DNA from: Nageia nagi
Lineage: Eukaryota > Pinophyta
NCBI GenBank assembly: GCA_050084985.1
Contig: JBITNC010000001.1
Location: forward strand, 5,394,001 to 5,458,000
Length of the DNA stretch: 64,000 bases
Reading direction: 5' to 3'
Shown: positions 1 through 12,600 of the stretch, piece after piece
Numbering within the stretch: position 1 is the first letter of the stretch
How the letters are laid out: each line of letters opens with the position of its first letter
Program-made: the position numbers and the translations under genes
Notes under the pieces: model-generated
What the model was told of the DNA's origin: nothing
Databases searched by the model: none
What the model saw: only the letters and a program-made list of their open reading frames with translations

Positions 1-653
1 ATCAAATCAACTCTCCAAGACCTGTGATGAATTCCATCCTCAAATAATTATTTATTTACAAAGGGAATCCTTAGGATTCCAAGATTATTTATTTTTGTTG
101 AAAAGGGGATGTTACATGTTTGCATATAGGATGATGTTTGAATAGACTTCCAATAAACACACTTCTGGTGGCGTTATACAAGCATATGATCTTTGAATGT
201 ATTTTGTGATCAATCAAAATAAAGCCTGCAACATTAAATAACACATTAAATCAATGTTGCATGGAGGTATTCTAGGATGATTTTTTTACTTCCATTAACA
301 GTGTAAATCTTTATAAGAATAAATACATAATTTTGTGTATTGTTCTTAGGGTGTTTCAAAACAGTCATTGAAGGTAGCACTGATTTGGTGACTAAATTAG
401 TCTGATATTGCAGGGCCACAACATTTTGTAGCCCCAAGGAGAGTAATTCTTCTGTTTCTAGCATTGTAATAGGGAAAACAATGGGGAGTCAAAGCAGAAT
501 CTAATCCTGAGGAGGTTTTCTTTCCAGGAGGGTTTTCTCCCTGAAATTCAGTGTGCCACATTCTTTTCAAGAACAGCCGGCAAATCCACAAGTGAAGTTC
601 ATTTATATGGATTCCATAGGCGTGGTTATTGCAATTTGCTTGTACAATCCAAG
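1..653. other. Left flank without recognisable gene
   Basis: AT-rich sequence with only short, uninformative open frames on both strands. I looked for the missing first exon of the aldo-keto reductase (a segment encoding a GLGTW-like motif) and did not find it. This stretch is probably intron or upstream sequence of that gene, interrupted at its right end by the gypsy insertion. Confidence 0.4.
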
Positions 654-1081
654 TGTTAGGAACCTAGTAGAACTGAAAAGGGGATTTACCCCGAATACCA
701 TTGGAAATACAGCAATACGAAATAGCCAACAGATTCATAATGCAACAAATAAAGCAAATGGAACAATGCGCTCAGATTAACAAGAAGATAACAGAACAAA
801 GTAACTTTATTGATAGCAATACGAATCACAAGCCGCTTTGAGGTGGCTTACTCCTTACAACTCAAAAGAGAATTGATTTTCCAAGCTGCCTTTCTTTACC
901 CCTCTTACACATATTTATAGACTTCCTACTCTAACCCTAATTGGTGGTTTAATTCAAAATGGTGATTCACCTTAGAAATATGATGATTCATATAACAAGT
1001 CAATTCGGCACAACTCGATAACTAAAATAACTACTAATCACAATTAAAAATAATTGAATGTTAGGATTTGGGATCCTAACA
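654..1081 (-). repeat. 3' LTR of the gypsy element
   Basis: Direct repeat of the segment at 5252-5661, readable by eye along its whole length with scattered substitutions and small indels. It begins TGTTAGGAAC and ends GGATCCTAACA. On the minus strand a purine-rich stretch (AAAGAGGAATG, complement of about 1084-1094) precedes it as a possible polypurine tract. Confidence 0.88.
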
Positions 1082-1245
1082 TGTCATTCCTCTTTGAAAA
1101 GAGCTTTGTCCTCAAAGTTGAAAATTTGGAAACTCCTGTTGAAGTTGATATGCTGACTCCCAAGTTGCATCTTCAGTTGCTAGGCCGTGCCATTGGATAA
1201 TGACTTCAGTGATGGTACGATTACGAAGCTAACGAGTACGCTGTT

Positions 1246-2330
1246 CTAAAACTCTTCAGGTTCTAGCTTGATGCCCCCCTCGTCTGTGAATTCTGGCAAG
1301 TTTGTCTGAGCATGAACATTTGATCCTAATACCTTCTTAAGACATGAAACATGAAAGACTGGGTGAACCTTAGAGGAGGCTGGTAACTCCAACTTATATG
1401 CAGCTGGCCCAATATGTTGGAGAATTCTGTAAGGCCCATAGAATTTGGGAGCTAATTTTTGAGATCCTTTATTCTTGAGAGATTTTTGATGATATGGTTG
1501 AAGCTGCAGAAAGACCATTCCTCTTCTTGGAATTCCCTTTTGACTCGTTGCTAATCAGCTTGTTGTTTCATTTGATGCTGAGCAATCTGTAAACTTTCCT
1601 GTAGAAGACGAAGGATATCCGCTCGAATGGTTAATTCTATGTCAACCGCCTGAACATTTGTGCTGCTTGGAATATAAGAGGATATAGCAAATGGTGCCTA
1701 CCCATACAATGCTTCATAGGGGGGTCATTTTGATAGTCGTATGATATGAAGTGTTAGACCACCATTCCGCCAAGGGTAGCCACTAACCCAATGAATTGGC
1801 TGTGCAGAGACAAAATAACACAAATATGTCTCTAGACTCTTACTAACAATTTATGTTTGACCATCGGTCTGGGGGTGATATGCAGAACTCATGTTGAGTT
1901 GGGTTCCTTGAAGCTTGAAAAATTCCTTCCAAAAGTTACTGGTGAAGGTTGGGTCTTGATCGTTGACTATTGTAGATGGCATACCATGAAGTTTGAAGAC
2001 ATTATAACGAAAAGTTGAGCCACATTAATAGCTTTGAATGGATGAGCCAAGGAACAAAAATGTGCATATTTGGACAACTTGTCAATCACCACCATGATAA
2101 CAGATTTGCCATGAGACCTTGAGAGATCTTCGATGAAATCTATTGAAATGTCAATCCAAGTGCGAGTAGGGATGGGCAGAGGTTGGAGCAGCCCTACAGT
2201 ACCAACGGTCTCTCCTTTTTGGCGTTGACAAATATCACATTCAACAACAAATTTCTTAATGTCTTGTTTCATACCAGCCTAATTAAAAGATTGAGCCACT
2301 CTTTTGTAAGTCCTGAGAAACCCTGAATGT
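1246..2330 (-). pseudogene. Gypsy integrase remnant
   Basis: Degraded minus-strand integrase. The zinc-binding N-terminal part is recognisable by the ECDICQRQK block. The catalytic core follows with the SIDFIEDL first-aspartate block and, in another frame, an [12 protein letters not shown]-like second-aspartate block. The C-terminal block at 1246-1518 contains LAPKFYGPYRILQHIGPAAY and HPVFHVSCLKK, typical of the post-integrase region of plant gypsy polyproteins. Several frameshifts and stops separate these parts, so no integrase could be made. Position upstream of the 3' LTR fits gypsy order. Confidence 0.85.
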
Positions 2331-2484
2331 CCCACTAATGGTGCAAAATGTAGCTCCTTAAGTATCATCTCCCAACATGCAGATGTGGAAGGTAGTACAA
2401 TGTGGCTCTTGAATCGTAGGATTCCATCCTACCAAGAAAAATTGGGATGGCTACAGGGTCAGCCTGAATTTGGTTGATTAATGT

Positions 2485-3640
2485 CTAAGTAGAGTCATCC
2501 TTGGCGCATTCTTGTTTAACCTGCTCTATCCAACTGGGAGTCGGTGAGGATATTGCTTGGAAAGCTGTTGGTTCTTCAAATTTCCGTGAAAGGGCATCAA
2601 CCACCACATTTTCTTGCCCCTTTCGATACACTATCTCATTGTCATACCCCAATAATTTAGTCACCCATTTTTGTTGCTCTGGGGTCAAAATTCGCCACTC
2701 CATGAAATACTTGAGACTATGACGATCCGTGCAAATGATGAAATGTCGACCAATGAGATATGGTCACCACCTTTGAACAACATGAATAATGGCCATCATC
2801 TCTTTTTCATATGTTGGTTTGGCCAAATTGCGGTTCAACAGTGCCTTGCTAGTGAAAGCAAAGGTTCTACCTTCTTGCATGAGGATTGCACCAATCCCTA
2901 CTCCCAAAGCATCACTCTCAATGATGAATGTTTTAAAAAACATTGGGTAGGGCCAAAATTGGGGTGGCACACATGGCCTCCTTAAACTTACAAAATGATT
3001 CTTTTGCAATGGAAGACCACTTAAAAGAGTCTTTCTTGAGTAGAGCTGTGAGTGGAGCAGCAATCTTCTCATAATCCTTCACAAATTTGCGGTAGTATCT
3101 CGTCAACCCAAGGAACCCGTGTAACCCTTTAAGGGATTTAACAAGAGGCCAACACTTCATATCTTCAATCTTTTGAGGATCTGCTTTGACACCTTCCTCT
3201 GAAATGATATGCCTGAGATATTCAACCTCTCGTTGTCCAAAAGAACACTTCGAACGCTTGCCATACAATTGATTATCTTTGAGGATTTGTAGAGTTTGTT
3301 CTAGGTGAGCTAGGTGGTCCTCCCAAGTTTTGTTGTAGATCAAAATATCATTAAAGAAAACCAAAACAAAATTTTTGAGGTAGGGGTAGAATACCTAATT
3401 CATCAAGCTCTGGAAGGTAGAAGGGGCATTGGTAAGATCGAATGGCATCACCAAAAATTCATAATGACCTTCATATGGCGGAAAGTTGTTTTTGGAATGT
3501 CCTCGCAAATCCGAATTCGATGATAGCCCGACCATAAATCCAATTTGGAAAAGAATTTGGCACCATGTAATTCATCAATGACAAGAATAGGAAATTTAAA
3601 CAATGAATTTCATCCATAATTCTGCAAAATCCCATAAAAT
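2485..3640 (-). pseudogene. Gypsy reverse transcriptase and RNase H remnant
   Basis: The fingers-palm part is seen near 3640-3480 in mixed frames ([13 protein letters not shown]-like). The palm motif reads FFNDILIY where active gypsy enzymes have FFDDILIY, so one catalytic Asp is replaced by Asn. The thumb follows (HLAHLEQTL, then SKCSFGQREVEYL and GLTRYYRKFV). RNase H is recognised from FIIESDALGVGIGAILMQEG near 2940-2880 and from the YRKGQENVVVDALSR block near 2600. The parts lie in at least three frames. The N-terminal end abuts the protease more closely than usual, suggesting a deletion at about 3606. Confidence 0.85.
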
Positions 3641-3847
3641 GGGTCCCAATTTGTGCAACCATTGGACTCCAAGAACCACATCACATCCTCCTAGGGTAAG
3701 GGCATACATATCACTATGCATATGATAATCACCCATGGTGAGTTTAACATTGCAGCATTTTCCCTTACAGGCAATTTTACCTCCATTTCTGATCATCATT
3801 TCAAAGTTATTTTGGGGGTATATGAAACAATTGGCCTGTTTAGCCAC
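3596..3847 (-). pseudogene. Gypsy aspartic protease remnant
   Basis: Short minus-strand frame with a retropepsin-like C-terminal half, including the CDVVLGVQWLHKLGPILWDF block that typically ends plant gypsy proteases. The usual D-S/T-G active-site triad would lie just upstream (about 3870-3900), where the frame is interrupted. After the protease the sequence runs almost directly into reverse transcriptase, without the usual linker of roughly 100-150 residues. Confidence 0.75.
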
Positions 3848-4079
3848 CCTTGGGTCAATGAAATTATGGGTACTTCCTAAATCAATTAATATAATGAGAG
3901 ACTACTTCTTGAAGTATCCACAACATTTCAATTTTACCTCTATTTCCGATTCGCTTGACTGTGAAGGACCTATTAGGCTTGGGAACAACTTGGTGGTTTT
4001 GTGGTTTCATAAATGGTTGTTTTACTTGACATCATTGTGCATTGAACTTATCTTCCGCAAGCTTTGCTAGTGCAATAGC

Positions 4080-4774
4080 CTCCATCATTGAATGTGGATT
4101 GAACATTTTCACCTCCACTCTAATCTCTTCTTAGTCCATTGACGAAACAACATTTTAAGAATGATTCATCCAATGCTTCTGTGGGATTGGCAAGCTTTTT
4201 AAACTGAGTTAGATAGTCTTTTACTGATCCAGTTTGCTGCAGTTTGGTGAGAGCCCTCTTAAAATCTTCAAATTCACTTGGGCCAAATTTGACCAACATA
4301 TTTTTGTGAAGTCACCCAAGGAGTGCCATTTGTCTACTGGTACCATTGGATGGCCTCATCTTCAAGATGAAATGAGTCGATGTTGACCTTTTGTGCCTTC
4401 GATATTGGGTTTAATGAAAAATATTGCTTAGCCTTATAGATCCACCCATTAGGATCATTACCCTCAAATTTTACAAAATCGAGCTTGGTTGTTCTTAGAA
4501 GAATAAAAGCTTGTGAAGGCCCATGAGATATTTGTTGTTGTTGTCCAATTGATTGTTGAGAGTACGAACCTGATTGTGTACCTGTATTGGAATGTGCTTG
4601 CTAAGCTATGGCCACATTTTTGTGAAGGGCATCAAATTTGGCATTCATGGAGGTTATTGTGTGAATTATTCCATTAAGAGTGTTTTCCAAAGCCACTTTT
4701 TGTATTAACTTTGTTATTGCATCCACTCTTCTTGACAACTTGTTGAAGTTTTGCAATCTTCTTCTATTAGCCAT
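4080..4774 (-). pseudogene. Gypsy gag remnant
   Basis: Likely gag start at the minus-strand ATG whose complement is at 4772-4774, about 460 bp inside the 5' LTR. The first residues read MANRRRLQNFNKLSRRVDAI, then a coiled-coil-like stretch, before a stop near 4600. Downstream, broken frames continue with retrotransposon-gag-like sequence (around 4450-4200). Assignment rests mainly on position between primer site and protease; no zinc knuckle was confirmed. Confidence 0.6.
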
Positions 4775-5237
4775 TGAAAATTGGTATTTTTAGAACTGCT
4801 ATTTTTGGAAACTAAAAAAGTTTATGGATGCTATATATTGAAACGATCAACACGAAAAAAATAATCACAATGAGATAGGTCTCAAAATGATGATTTCCGG
4901 AAGTTTGTATTCTTTTTTTTCTAAAAAATCTTTACCTTTGGTAACGAATGGATACTCTCAGAATTTGCTAATTTCTCGTGGTTTGGGAGATACTAGCCCT
5001 AGAAGTTTTTGCCTGTTTTGAAACTACTATTTCAGGCAAAACATGAGGGTTCCGTGAGATTTTGGAAAAACTTGGGAAAAGTTTCGGCTGGAAAATTGAC
5101 AAAATCTAGGGTTCCCCTTCAATGCGACCTTGCAATCTACGGAAATTTGGGTAGAGTTTTGAATGCAAAATAGACAATTTCTAGATTTCCCACTCGATGC
5201 GACCACATAGAAATGCCCATAGATAACCAAAATCGAT

Positions 5238-5249
5238 GCTCTGATACCA
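5238..5249 (-). promoter_or_regulatory. Primer-binding site (tRNA-iMet)
   Basis: On the minus strand this reads TGGTATCAGAGC, complementary to the 3' end of plant initiator methionine tRNA. It lies two bases inside the 5' LTR, where minus-strand DNA synthesis would be primed. Confidence 0.9.
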
Positions 5250-5251
5250 CT

Positions 5252-5661
5252 TGTTAGGAACCTAGCAGAATTGAAAAGGGGTTTTACCCCGAATACCACT
5301 GGAAATACATAAATATTAAATAGCCAATAGATTCAAAATGCAACAAGTAAAGCAAATGGAACAATGCACTAAGATTAACAAGATAACAGAACCAAATAAT
5401 TTTACTGATAGCAATACGAATCGTAGGCTGCTTCGAGGGGGCTTCCTCTTTACAACTCAAAAGTCAATTGATTTTCCAAGATGCCTCTCTTTACCCCTCT
5501 TACATATATTTATAGACTTCCTACCCTGACCCTAATTGGTTGTTTAATTCAAAATGGCGATTTGCCTCACAAATATGACGATTCACATAACAAATCGGCA
5601 CAACCCGATAACTAAAATAACCACTAATCACAATTAAATGTTAGGATGTGGGATCCTAACA
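5252..5661 (-). repeat. 5' LTR of the gypsy element, with TATA box
   Basis: Direct repeat of 654-1081. On the minus strand a TATAAATA box (complement at 5507-5514) sits in the expected promoter position; the same box is kept in the other LTR (912-919). The LTR ends next to the primer-binding site, which identifies it as the 5' copy. Confidence 0.88.
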
Positions 5662-5981
5662 CCAACTATTCTCTTAGAAGGTTCATATGAGTTGCATACT
5701 TGATATCTTTCAAAAAAAACTCTTGCACATGCTTAAATTATTTGGGGTAGACATTTACACTTCATTTGTGAGTTTTTGAAGAAAAACATCCAAAAACTTT
5801 ATTTTGTGGTTAGGGGTGGATTCTGAGAATCATCCAAAAGATGAGCCATGTTTTTGACTTGTAAAATGGAAACTCTTTTGTTTAGAACTTTGTAAATTGT
5901 TAAAATTATTGTTTGTAAAGTTCTAGTTCTAATATCATGTTTTTTTAAAATATATTAAAAGCAAAATAATAGAACAAGAGA

Positions 5982-6202
5982 GGAGTGGGTAAGTTAAAAC
6001 TCTAAAGTTTAAAAAGAAAGGCCCCAGGTTCCAATCTTTCCTCCCTCACATCATGTTAATATGCTATGTCTAGTCAATGGGTGACCAACTGGCATGGATC
6101 GGGTCAGATGTGACTCTCGAGTAAATTTGACGGAAGAGAACCCCTTAGACATGGAATCTAATTCTAAGAAATTGGTCTGTAAGGGTGATATCACAAAAAA
6201 AA
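5982..6202 (+). mobile_element. tRNA-derived SINE with 14-bp target duplication
   Basis: The element is about 220 bp. It starts GGAGTGGGTAAG, as tRNA-derived heads often do, and has a good RNA polymerase III B box (GGTTCCAATCT, 6027-6037). It ends in an A-rich tail (from about 6194). The 14-bp direct repeat AATAGAACAAGAGA flanks it at 5968-5981 and 6203-6216, which is the signature of LINE-mediated retroposition. No coding capacity is seen. It lies in the intron just upstream of the first visible aldo-keto reductase exon. The A box is not clear, and the SINE family is not identified. Confidence 0.85.
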
Positions 6203-6646
6203 AATAGAACAAGAGATTCATTTGGTGATCATAGGCATCATAAAAATCTGTTTGTTAGTTAGGTTAGAGCTACAACTCACTAACAGTAATCTTGAAGATG
6301 TGTCAACTAGATTGACCTGAACTTGAAGCATTCATCGTTCATAACTTCATAGAAACCAATATGCAGCTGGTATAATAATAAAAACAACCTAAATGCAATG
6401 GACTGAAACACAATTATTTTCAAATTGGGACTAAGGCCACTCATTAATGGAAAATTAATATTCCTATTTTTGATGTGAAAAAAATTATCATTATTTCATA
6501 GGGACATGATAGTCATCCATTTAATATTTACTATTTTAAATAAGATGACATATTTTATTTTGCAAACTTTTGCACAGTTTTCTTTTATTGTTTTGAGTTG
6601 ATATGCATATGAGTTTTTTCACAGTTGTTTCTTCTTATGATTGTAG

Positions 6647-9600
6647 GCTGGATACAGACATATTGACTGTGCTCGTGCATATGACAATGAAAAGGAGGTA
6701 ATTGCTCGGATTTAGTTTAGTGGACATTTTCTTCAAGCGTATTGGGTTGACTTGCATATGAATTTATAAGATTAGTAGACATTTTCTTCAAGTGTTTAGT
6801 AGACATTGTTACAAGCTGACAAGGTTGACTTTGAAACTGTTGTCTGATACTATATATCTCATTCTTGCTTTTAAGATGCATATTCCAGAAATTCTCAAGT
6901 TTACTTTGCCAGTTTCATGTTGTTATAGCAAATGCCATTCACTTAAGCAAGTGCCTTACTTAGTCATTTTAAATTGCTTTAGGATGAAGACAGTTATACC
7001 ATGTTTTGTGATTTTATAGTAGGCTTTCCATATGGATCTCATGATTTCCTAATTGAGTAGCTTTGGGTAACAGGTTGGTCTTGCATTGAAAGAAATGTTT
7101 CAAACAAATGTGGTGAAGCGAGAGGACATCTGGATTACATCCAAGCTTCAGTATGCATTAAAAGTTTTTTCTTTTTCAGAATAGATGAAGCTTTTTTAAT
7201 CATGGATATAAATTTTGTAACTGTCTATCTTTGATTATTTGAAATTTATGACAACATGCATATAGCAGTTATTGTAGTGTATTTAGAATTTTATATATTC
7301 ATGCATTTTAGAGTCAGAACTCGACATTGTAATTGTTTTCAATCTTGTAGGATTGTTTCTTAGTTCATAAGCAAATTTAATAGCTACTCAGCTTGTACAT
7401 CATCAATGTTTTTACTAATTTGTACATGTAATAAAGACTCAAATACACATTGTTTTGTTTGGATGCACAGGTTCTCATCATTCAAGCTTACATATATCTA
7501 TACTAAAATCATATAGGATTGATATTAGTGAACAATACAAACTGTATTGTTTGTGTAGTCTAGAAGCCCGAGTCATTTCAAAGCTCGTCAACTCTTCATG
7601 GGGATTCCTTCCTTAGTACTTTTGGCCCAAGCTATTCTTCAAAAATTGAAGTTGTGAGGAAAAGCAAGCAAGACCCAAAGCCCAGATGAGGACCAACTCA
7701 AATCTTGAATCCCGAGGGCTTGATTCTTTTATAATGTGACAAGTTGGGATACTGAACTTTGAGATGCTTGAATTCTACAAGAAAAGGGGCAAGCTCATAA
7801 TGAGAAATTATAAAGAATTGGGAGGTATGAAAGATAGAGTTTATGAATAATTCAGCCCAATCTTCCATATTTGGAATTCTGAATATATGCTAAGGTTGAA
7901 AATAATGATCAAAAGATTGAAAGAAAATTGTGGATCCCAGTCAAAGAGGTGCACATCTAGAACTTCCACATTGTCTGCATCAACATTTTACCCCTGGAGT
8001 TTCGAAAAGGGATTAAGAGCTTGAAAGCATTCAAAAACTAGAGCTTGGGAGTGGATAACGTTAGCTAAGCTTTCCTAACATTTCGAATTTTCAAAGGAAA
8101 AAGTATATTCAAAAGTCTCAAGCTCAAAGCTTACCAATAAACTCAATCTCATCTTTTGAGGAGTTAGCAATGGGATCTTTGAGGAGTGAGCATTGGGATA
8201 CAATACTCAAATCATTGCATGGAAGGCTCTAAATTGTAGCTTTATACGGAGTTTCAATTTTCCTAGTTTTCTGATAAAGATAATCTAATTGAAAAATATG
8301 GAAGTGGCCCAAACGAGAAAGGAATACATTATAGTACAACAAATGTCTACAAGGAGATAATAGAAGTTGCAGTAGTTTAGTAACTATATGCTCATAACCA
8401 CCAAACCTAAATATTTAACCTAACAAACACATTAACTCTTGTAATGCAATATTTCTAACATACCCTTCTATATTACATTAGGTCTTCAAAATTGTGAACA
8501 TTAAAAGCAAAAGAAATCAACACATCCACACCTGGTATGAATAATAATAGTGACAACTATCTGTCACCATCTATCATCACATCTCCTTTGGATTATAGTC
8601 AACACTATTTGGAACAATCAACAACGACATTGGCCTCACTAACCAAATAAGCAACATTTTCAACAACAATGGGCTCATATCTTCAAGCCTTCATATCTCA
8701 TGTGCCAATGATTGTTCATCACCAATCTTCATGCGATAATGGTTGGGCATTTACCGTCTTCAACTTCTATGACAATGACAACAATCGGGCATTATCACAA
8801 CCACTTCAAAATGTTGTAATAAATATCTTTTTCCCTTTTATTACAACATTCAAGTAAGGACATGGACCAACACACCTATCCATATGATCAAGGATATAGA
8901 CTAATGCATCTATCCATGATCAAATCACATAAATTGAATAGAGACAAAGACAAACCAAGATTACATAGGATACGCATTTCCTCGCCCCCACCAAAATGGT
9001 TGTATCCTTGTATCGTTGCTTTTGTAGGATACATTTCCTACAATGTCCCCAACCAAGGATATGTCTCCTAACCATGCCAAGGATGACTAAGGAGAAAGGG
9101 ACAATGTTTCCAATACATTTTGTTGTGTGACGTCCCCTTTGTCTAGATGTAATTAATTGTGGGATCCAATAGGTTCCTCTTGTAATATATTTTATTATGC
9201 CTTGTACTTTCATGTTTTGTAACTTGGGATAGAAGACTTAATGGGTCAATGGACCCCACTATGAGCCCCAAGTGGGACGGCTCCCTCCCAAGCTTAGATT
9301 AGGTGTTATTATTGTACTTGGAGATCCCAATCTTGATTGTGGGAATCCGAAGGTCTATTACTACACTTAGATGGATGGTAGGCACCTTTATGCACATGCC
9401 AGCCTTAGGGAGGCTTCCATACCCCTACGCTGGCCCAACATGACACCTAGACCCCACGCATGACCCCTTGACCCACATGGGCATGCATAGGGCTCCTAGA
9501 CCCCCATGTTGGCACTTAATGCACTCCAGGCCCCCACATTAGCATGCCTAACCCCTAGGCACCCACGTTGGGCATTCTGGGCCCCTAGGAGGCTAACGTT

Positions 9601-12600
9601 GGGATTAAGGAGACAGGTGATGACTCCTAGGTGAGATCTGGATAGTGTTGAGTGTATAAAGAGATATTAGAGCCTCATTACTGGATATACCTACTAATTA
9701 TTATACTGCATATCGTCCATAGGACAAGAAGACTTAGCGGCACTAAGCAATCCCCTAGGTGTAGCATCTAGGAGGGCTTTCAAGCTAAGGGATTCTGGTC
9801 GTCTACGACATTGTTGTAGCACCCTTGCCCATTTGGTGGTATTCCGAGAAGAGCTTTTGCCATTCAGTTGGCCACCAGAGTTTGAGGAGAGCTCCTTTGG
9901 TGGAGAGGATTCAGATTCTAAGGGAGTGATATTGCCCCATGGTTCTATCATCAGTCCAACAGTGAGAGACATTTGGTTGTGCCCTAGCTCCTTGGAGGTC
10001 AATTGTCAACCCTATTGGGCCTGGTATTGTATTGTTGAGCTTTGTACATCTGATATACAGCCGTTTGGGCATTGGATCTCATATTGTGTTGTTCTTGTAT
10101 CCATTATTGCAACGTTGTTGTGTGTATGTCCATTTATGCATGTGTGAGCCAGACATTGGCATCGTGAGGGTTTGCACTTTGATATATGCTTGTATTGGCC
10201 AGACCTTGGCATCTTGGTGTTGTGAATGTTTGATATTGATGCTCTAGCTTAGACATTGGCATAATTGCATTATATTAACTTGAAGTGGATGCCCTAATCC
10301 TACTGTTATCATATTGAGGGTTTGTATGCTTGTAATCGATGCCCTAGGCCTGATGTCAAGGTTTACTGGTTTGAATTTGCTAATTTGCATGTGAAGGTGT
10401 ATTTGGATCATTACATGTTGAAAGGAGAATGATGTCCCTTGGATAGGGGACGACAAAGTGGAGACCTAGGGGATGGCCAATCATCCCCTATGGTCAAGAC
10501 TTAAAAAAAACAAAAAAAAGGTCTCATGAAGGCTTAAAAAGGCTCAATGATATTTTGACATCCATGTAATATTCTTCAAGTTTTGCTTTCTTAAATGTAT
10601 GCAAGAATATGTCTTACTTGCAATTAATTGAGAGTAGTTTGATAAATTCTCACACTTACACAAATGATCGGAAAGTCCATCTATGATCTTCAACCAATGA
10701 CATAAGTTAGAAGTAGAACTAACACCTTATAGTTTGAAAGAGGCATAACCTTGATTCCAAAATATTAAGATCACAATGTTGTCACATAATATGAATGAAA
10801 AACTTTCAACGTCATATTATAGCCACATGAATAACAATATACATCAAGGCCCAATTCCATGCTTATTGTTGATTAGTAGAAATGAAGTTCAACATATTAA
10901 TTATTTACAATTTAATAGCTCCCACCAACTCATAATATACAAGCAATCAGCCAACAGTTGAAGGAGACTGTTAAAATTCAATAATTTATATTTTGTTTGT
11001 ATTGTAATATGAGAATTTCAATTTAAAATTTGAAAACTTTATAAATTATATTCACTTTCAGCCTCAAGCTTACTAAGTTAATTTTTTTTGTATTTTTTAT
11101 AATATATATATATATATATAAATTTTTTATTATAATATTGTCCTTTCCTCTTACTATCTCCCCCACATTTCTTAAAAATGGGTCTCCATCCCTTTCCGTT
11201 CTTAGATACATGTTTCCCTGTTTCCCATCCCCGATACTCAATGTAACTTTGGGACAAACACATCTATCCATCATCAAAGGTGTACATAGGGACAAACACA
11301 TCTGACAACTATGATTGGAGACCAACACATTCCAATCATAAACATACATTAAATGTTGGGGACCAACACATCCAACCAACAACGAGGGTGATAGGAGATC
11401 AACACATCCAATCACAAATACAAAGGAAGTTTTAGAAATTCCCCCCCCCCCCACCTCTTAATCAAAATAGTACTATTCTTCAATCAATGGAAGCACATAG
11501 TAAAAGTGTTGAGTTCCATCAATATTGCACTCTTGGTCACAAAATATGATAAGAACACATTTAAACATAGAATAAACATCTCCACTGTGTCCGAAACACC
11601 CTTAAATGATTAGTTATATGATAATTTTTTAATAAAATAACAAAAACTTATAATCTGAATGAGTCATCAAACAATTAATTATTTTGGGTATCACCTTAGG
11701 ATTGTGAAATTTCACAATACCCACTGATTTGGTAGAAGTGGTCAAGGCTTTGCGATGAGGAGTTCTTTCTTGAAACTTTGTGATTCACTTCTTTCTATGT
11801 AGTGTGAACGAATAGTTTTGCAGAAGTGGGCCAAACGAGGAAGGAATGCATTACAATAGAACAAATATACACAAGGAGATATTAGAAGTTGCAGTGGCTT
11901 AACAACTATCTGCACATTAACCTAAATATTCAACTTAACACACTAACTCTCATAATGTAATATTTCTAACAAAGCTTAATGTATAGATATGTGCACATAT
12001 TTGGAAATTCCAAAAAATGTCCAAGCATTATAGTCTAAGTCATCAATGGTGTTGGAAGGTGAAAGGATGCCATGGAGAATGCAAATAATTTGAGGAAGAA
12101 AATAAATGGACCAAGGATGTGAATCAACCTAAAATGGTTAGAATTTTGAAGATTGCCTTTTGTCCTTGAAAAAGACCAAAGTATCGTTGTTGTAATCGAT
12201 GCTTGTCATGATTTCATGTTTGCCATGTGTTTCGCATTGGTTGGTCAATTGAAATTCCATTTTTTTGTTTTTTGTTGAAGAAAAATCTATAAAAGGGAGC
12301 AAAGGTTTTGGAAAAAGGGTTGAATCCTTCGATGTTTTCCCTTTGTAAACAAGTTGTATTTCTCTTTGTGAATAATTCAAAGTTGTTTGACCTCTTCCTA
12401 CCATGAGTTCCAAATTCATTTGTCATTGATAAGTGTGTGCAAGCATTGTTAACATTTACTCTCTTGTTAATTTCCAGTTGGCTTAGGTAGGGAATTGTGT
12501 ATGTTAGCAGATCAACTATTGCTGAGTTTAAGTTTTTGCTTGTTGAATATGTAGTTAGTTGTTTAACATTGAACTTATTTTTGTGAGTTGCCTGTGTTGA

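Larger units (their letters stand above)
654..5661 (-). mobile_element. Degenerate Ty3/gypsy LTR retrotransposon
   Basis: Two direct long terminal repeats of 428 and 410 bp bound the element. Each starts TGTTAGGA and ends TCCTAACA, a perfect 8-bp terminal inverted repeat. The flanking 5-bp target duplication is CCAAG on the left and CCAAC on the right, so one base has drifted. In element orientation (minus strand) the order is 5' LTR, tRNA-iMet primer site, gag, protease, reverse transcriptase, RNase H, integrase, 3' LTR, which is the gypsy order. Every coding part is broken by stops or frameshifts, and gag-pol covers only about 3.5 kb, shorter than usual, so there are internal deletions. The C-terminal integrase extension resembles plant gypsy elements, but I did not assign a clade. 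The element sits upstream of the first visible aldo-keto reductase exon, most likely in an intron of that gene. Confidence 0.9.
8290..11971 (+). mobile_element. Non-coding LTR-like insert inside the repeat
   Basis: A direct repeat of about 155-170 bp lies at both ends: 8290-8460 and 11805-11971, both running through AAGTGG-CCAAACGAG to TATTTCTAACA. The insert splits the 7554/16494 repeat exactly where the second copy continues uninterrupted (near 17150), so it is a later insertion. Left flank AATCT and right flank AAGCT may be a drifted target duplication. The 3.3-kb interior contains no recognisable retrotransposon protein, so it resembles a large non-autonomous LTR element. Exact start and primer site are uncertain. 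Confidence 0.6.

Noticed and set aside
397-780. Short frames on both strands in the left flank and across the LTR boundary
   Set aside because: They cross the 654 LTR start or lack any motif; I see no reason to call genes.
5700-6600. Search for the first exon of the aldo-keto reductase
   Set aside because: No in-frame segment with a GLGTW-like block and a donor site was found here or in 1-653; the exon must be farther upstream.
9126-10470. Possible solo LTR starting TGTGACGTCCCC and an apparent inverted partner GGGGACGACAAAG near 10447
   Set aside because: No matching end, target duplication or second copy in the window; the inverted similarity is imperfect and may be chance.
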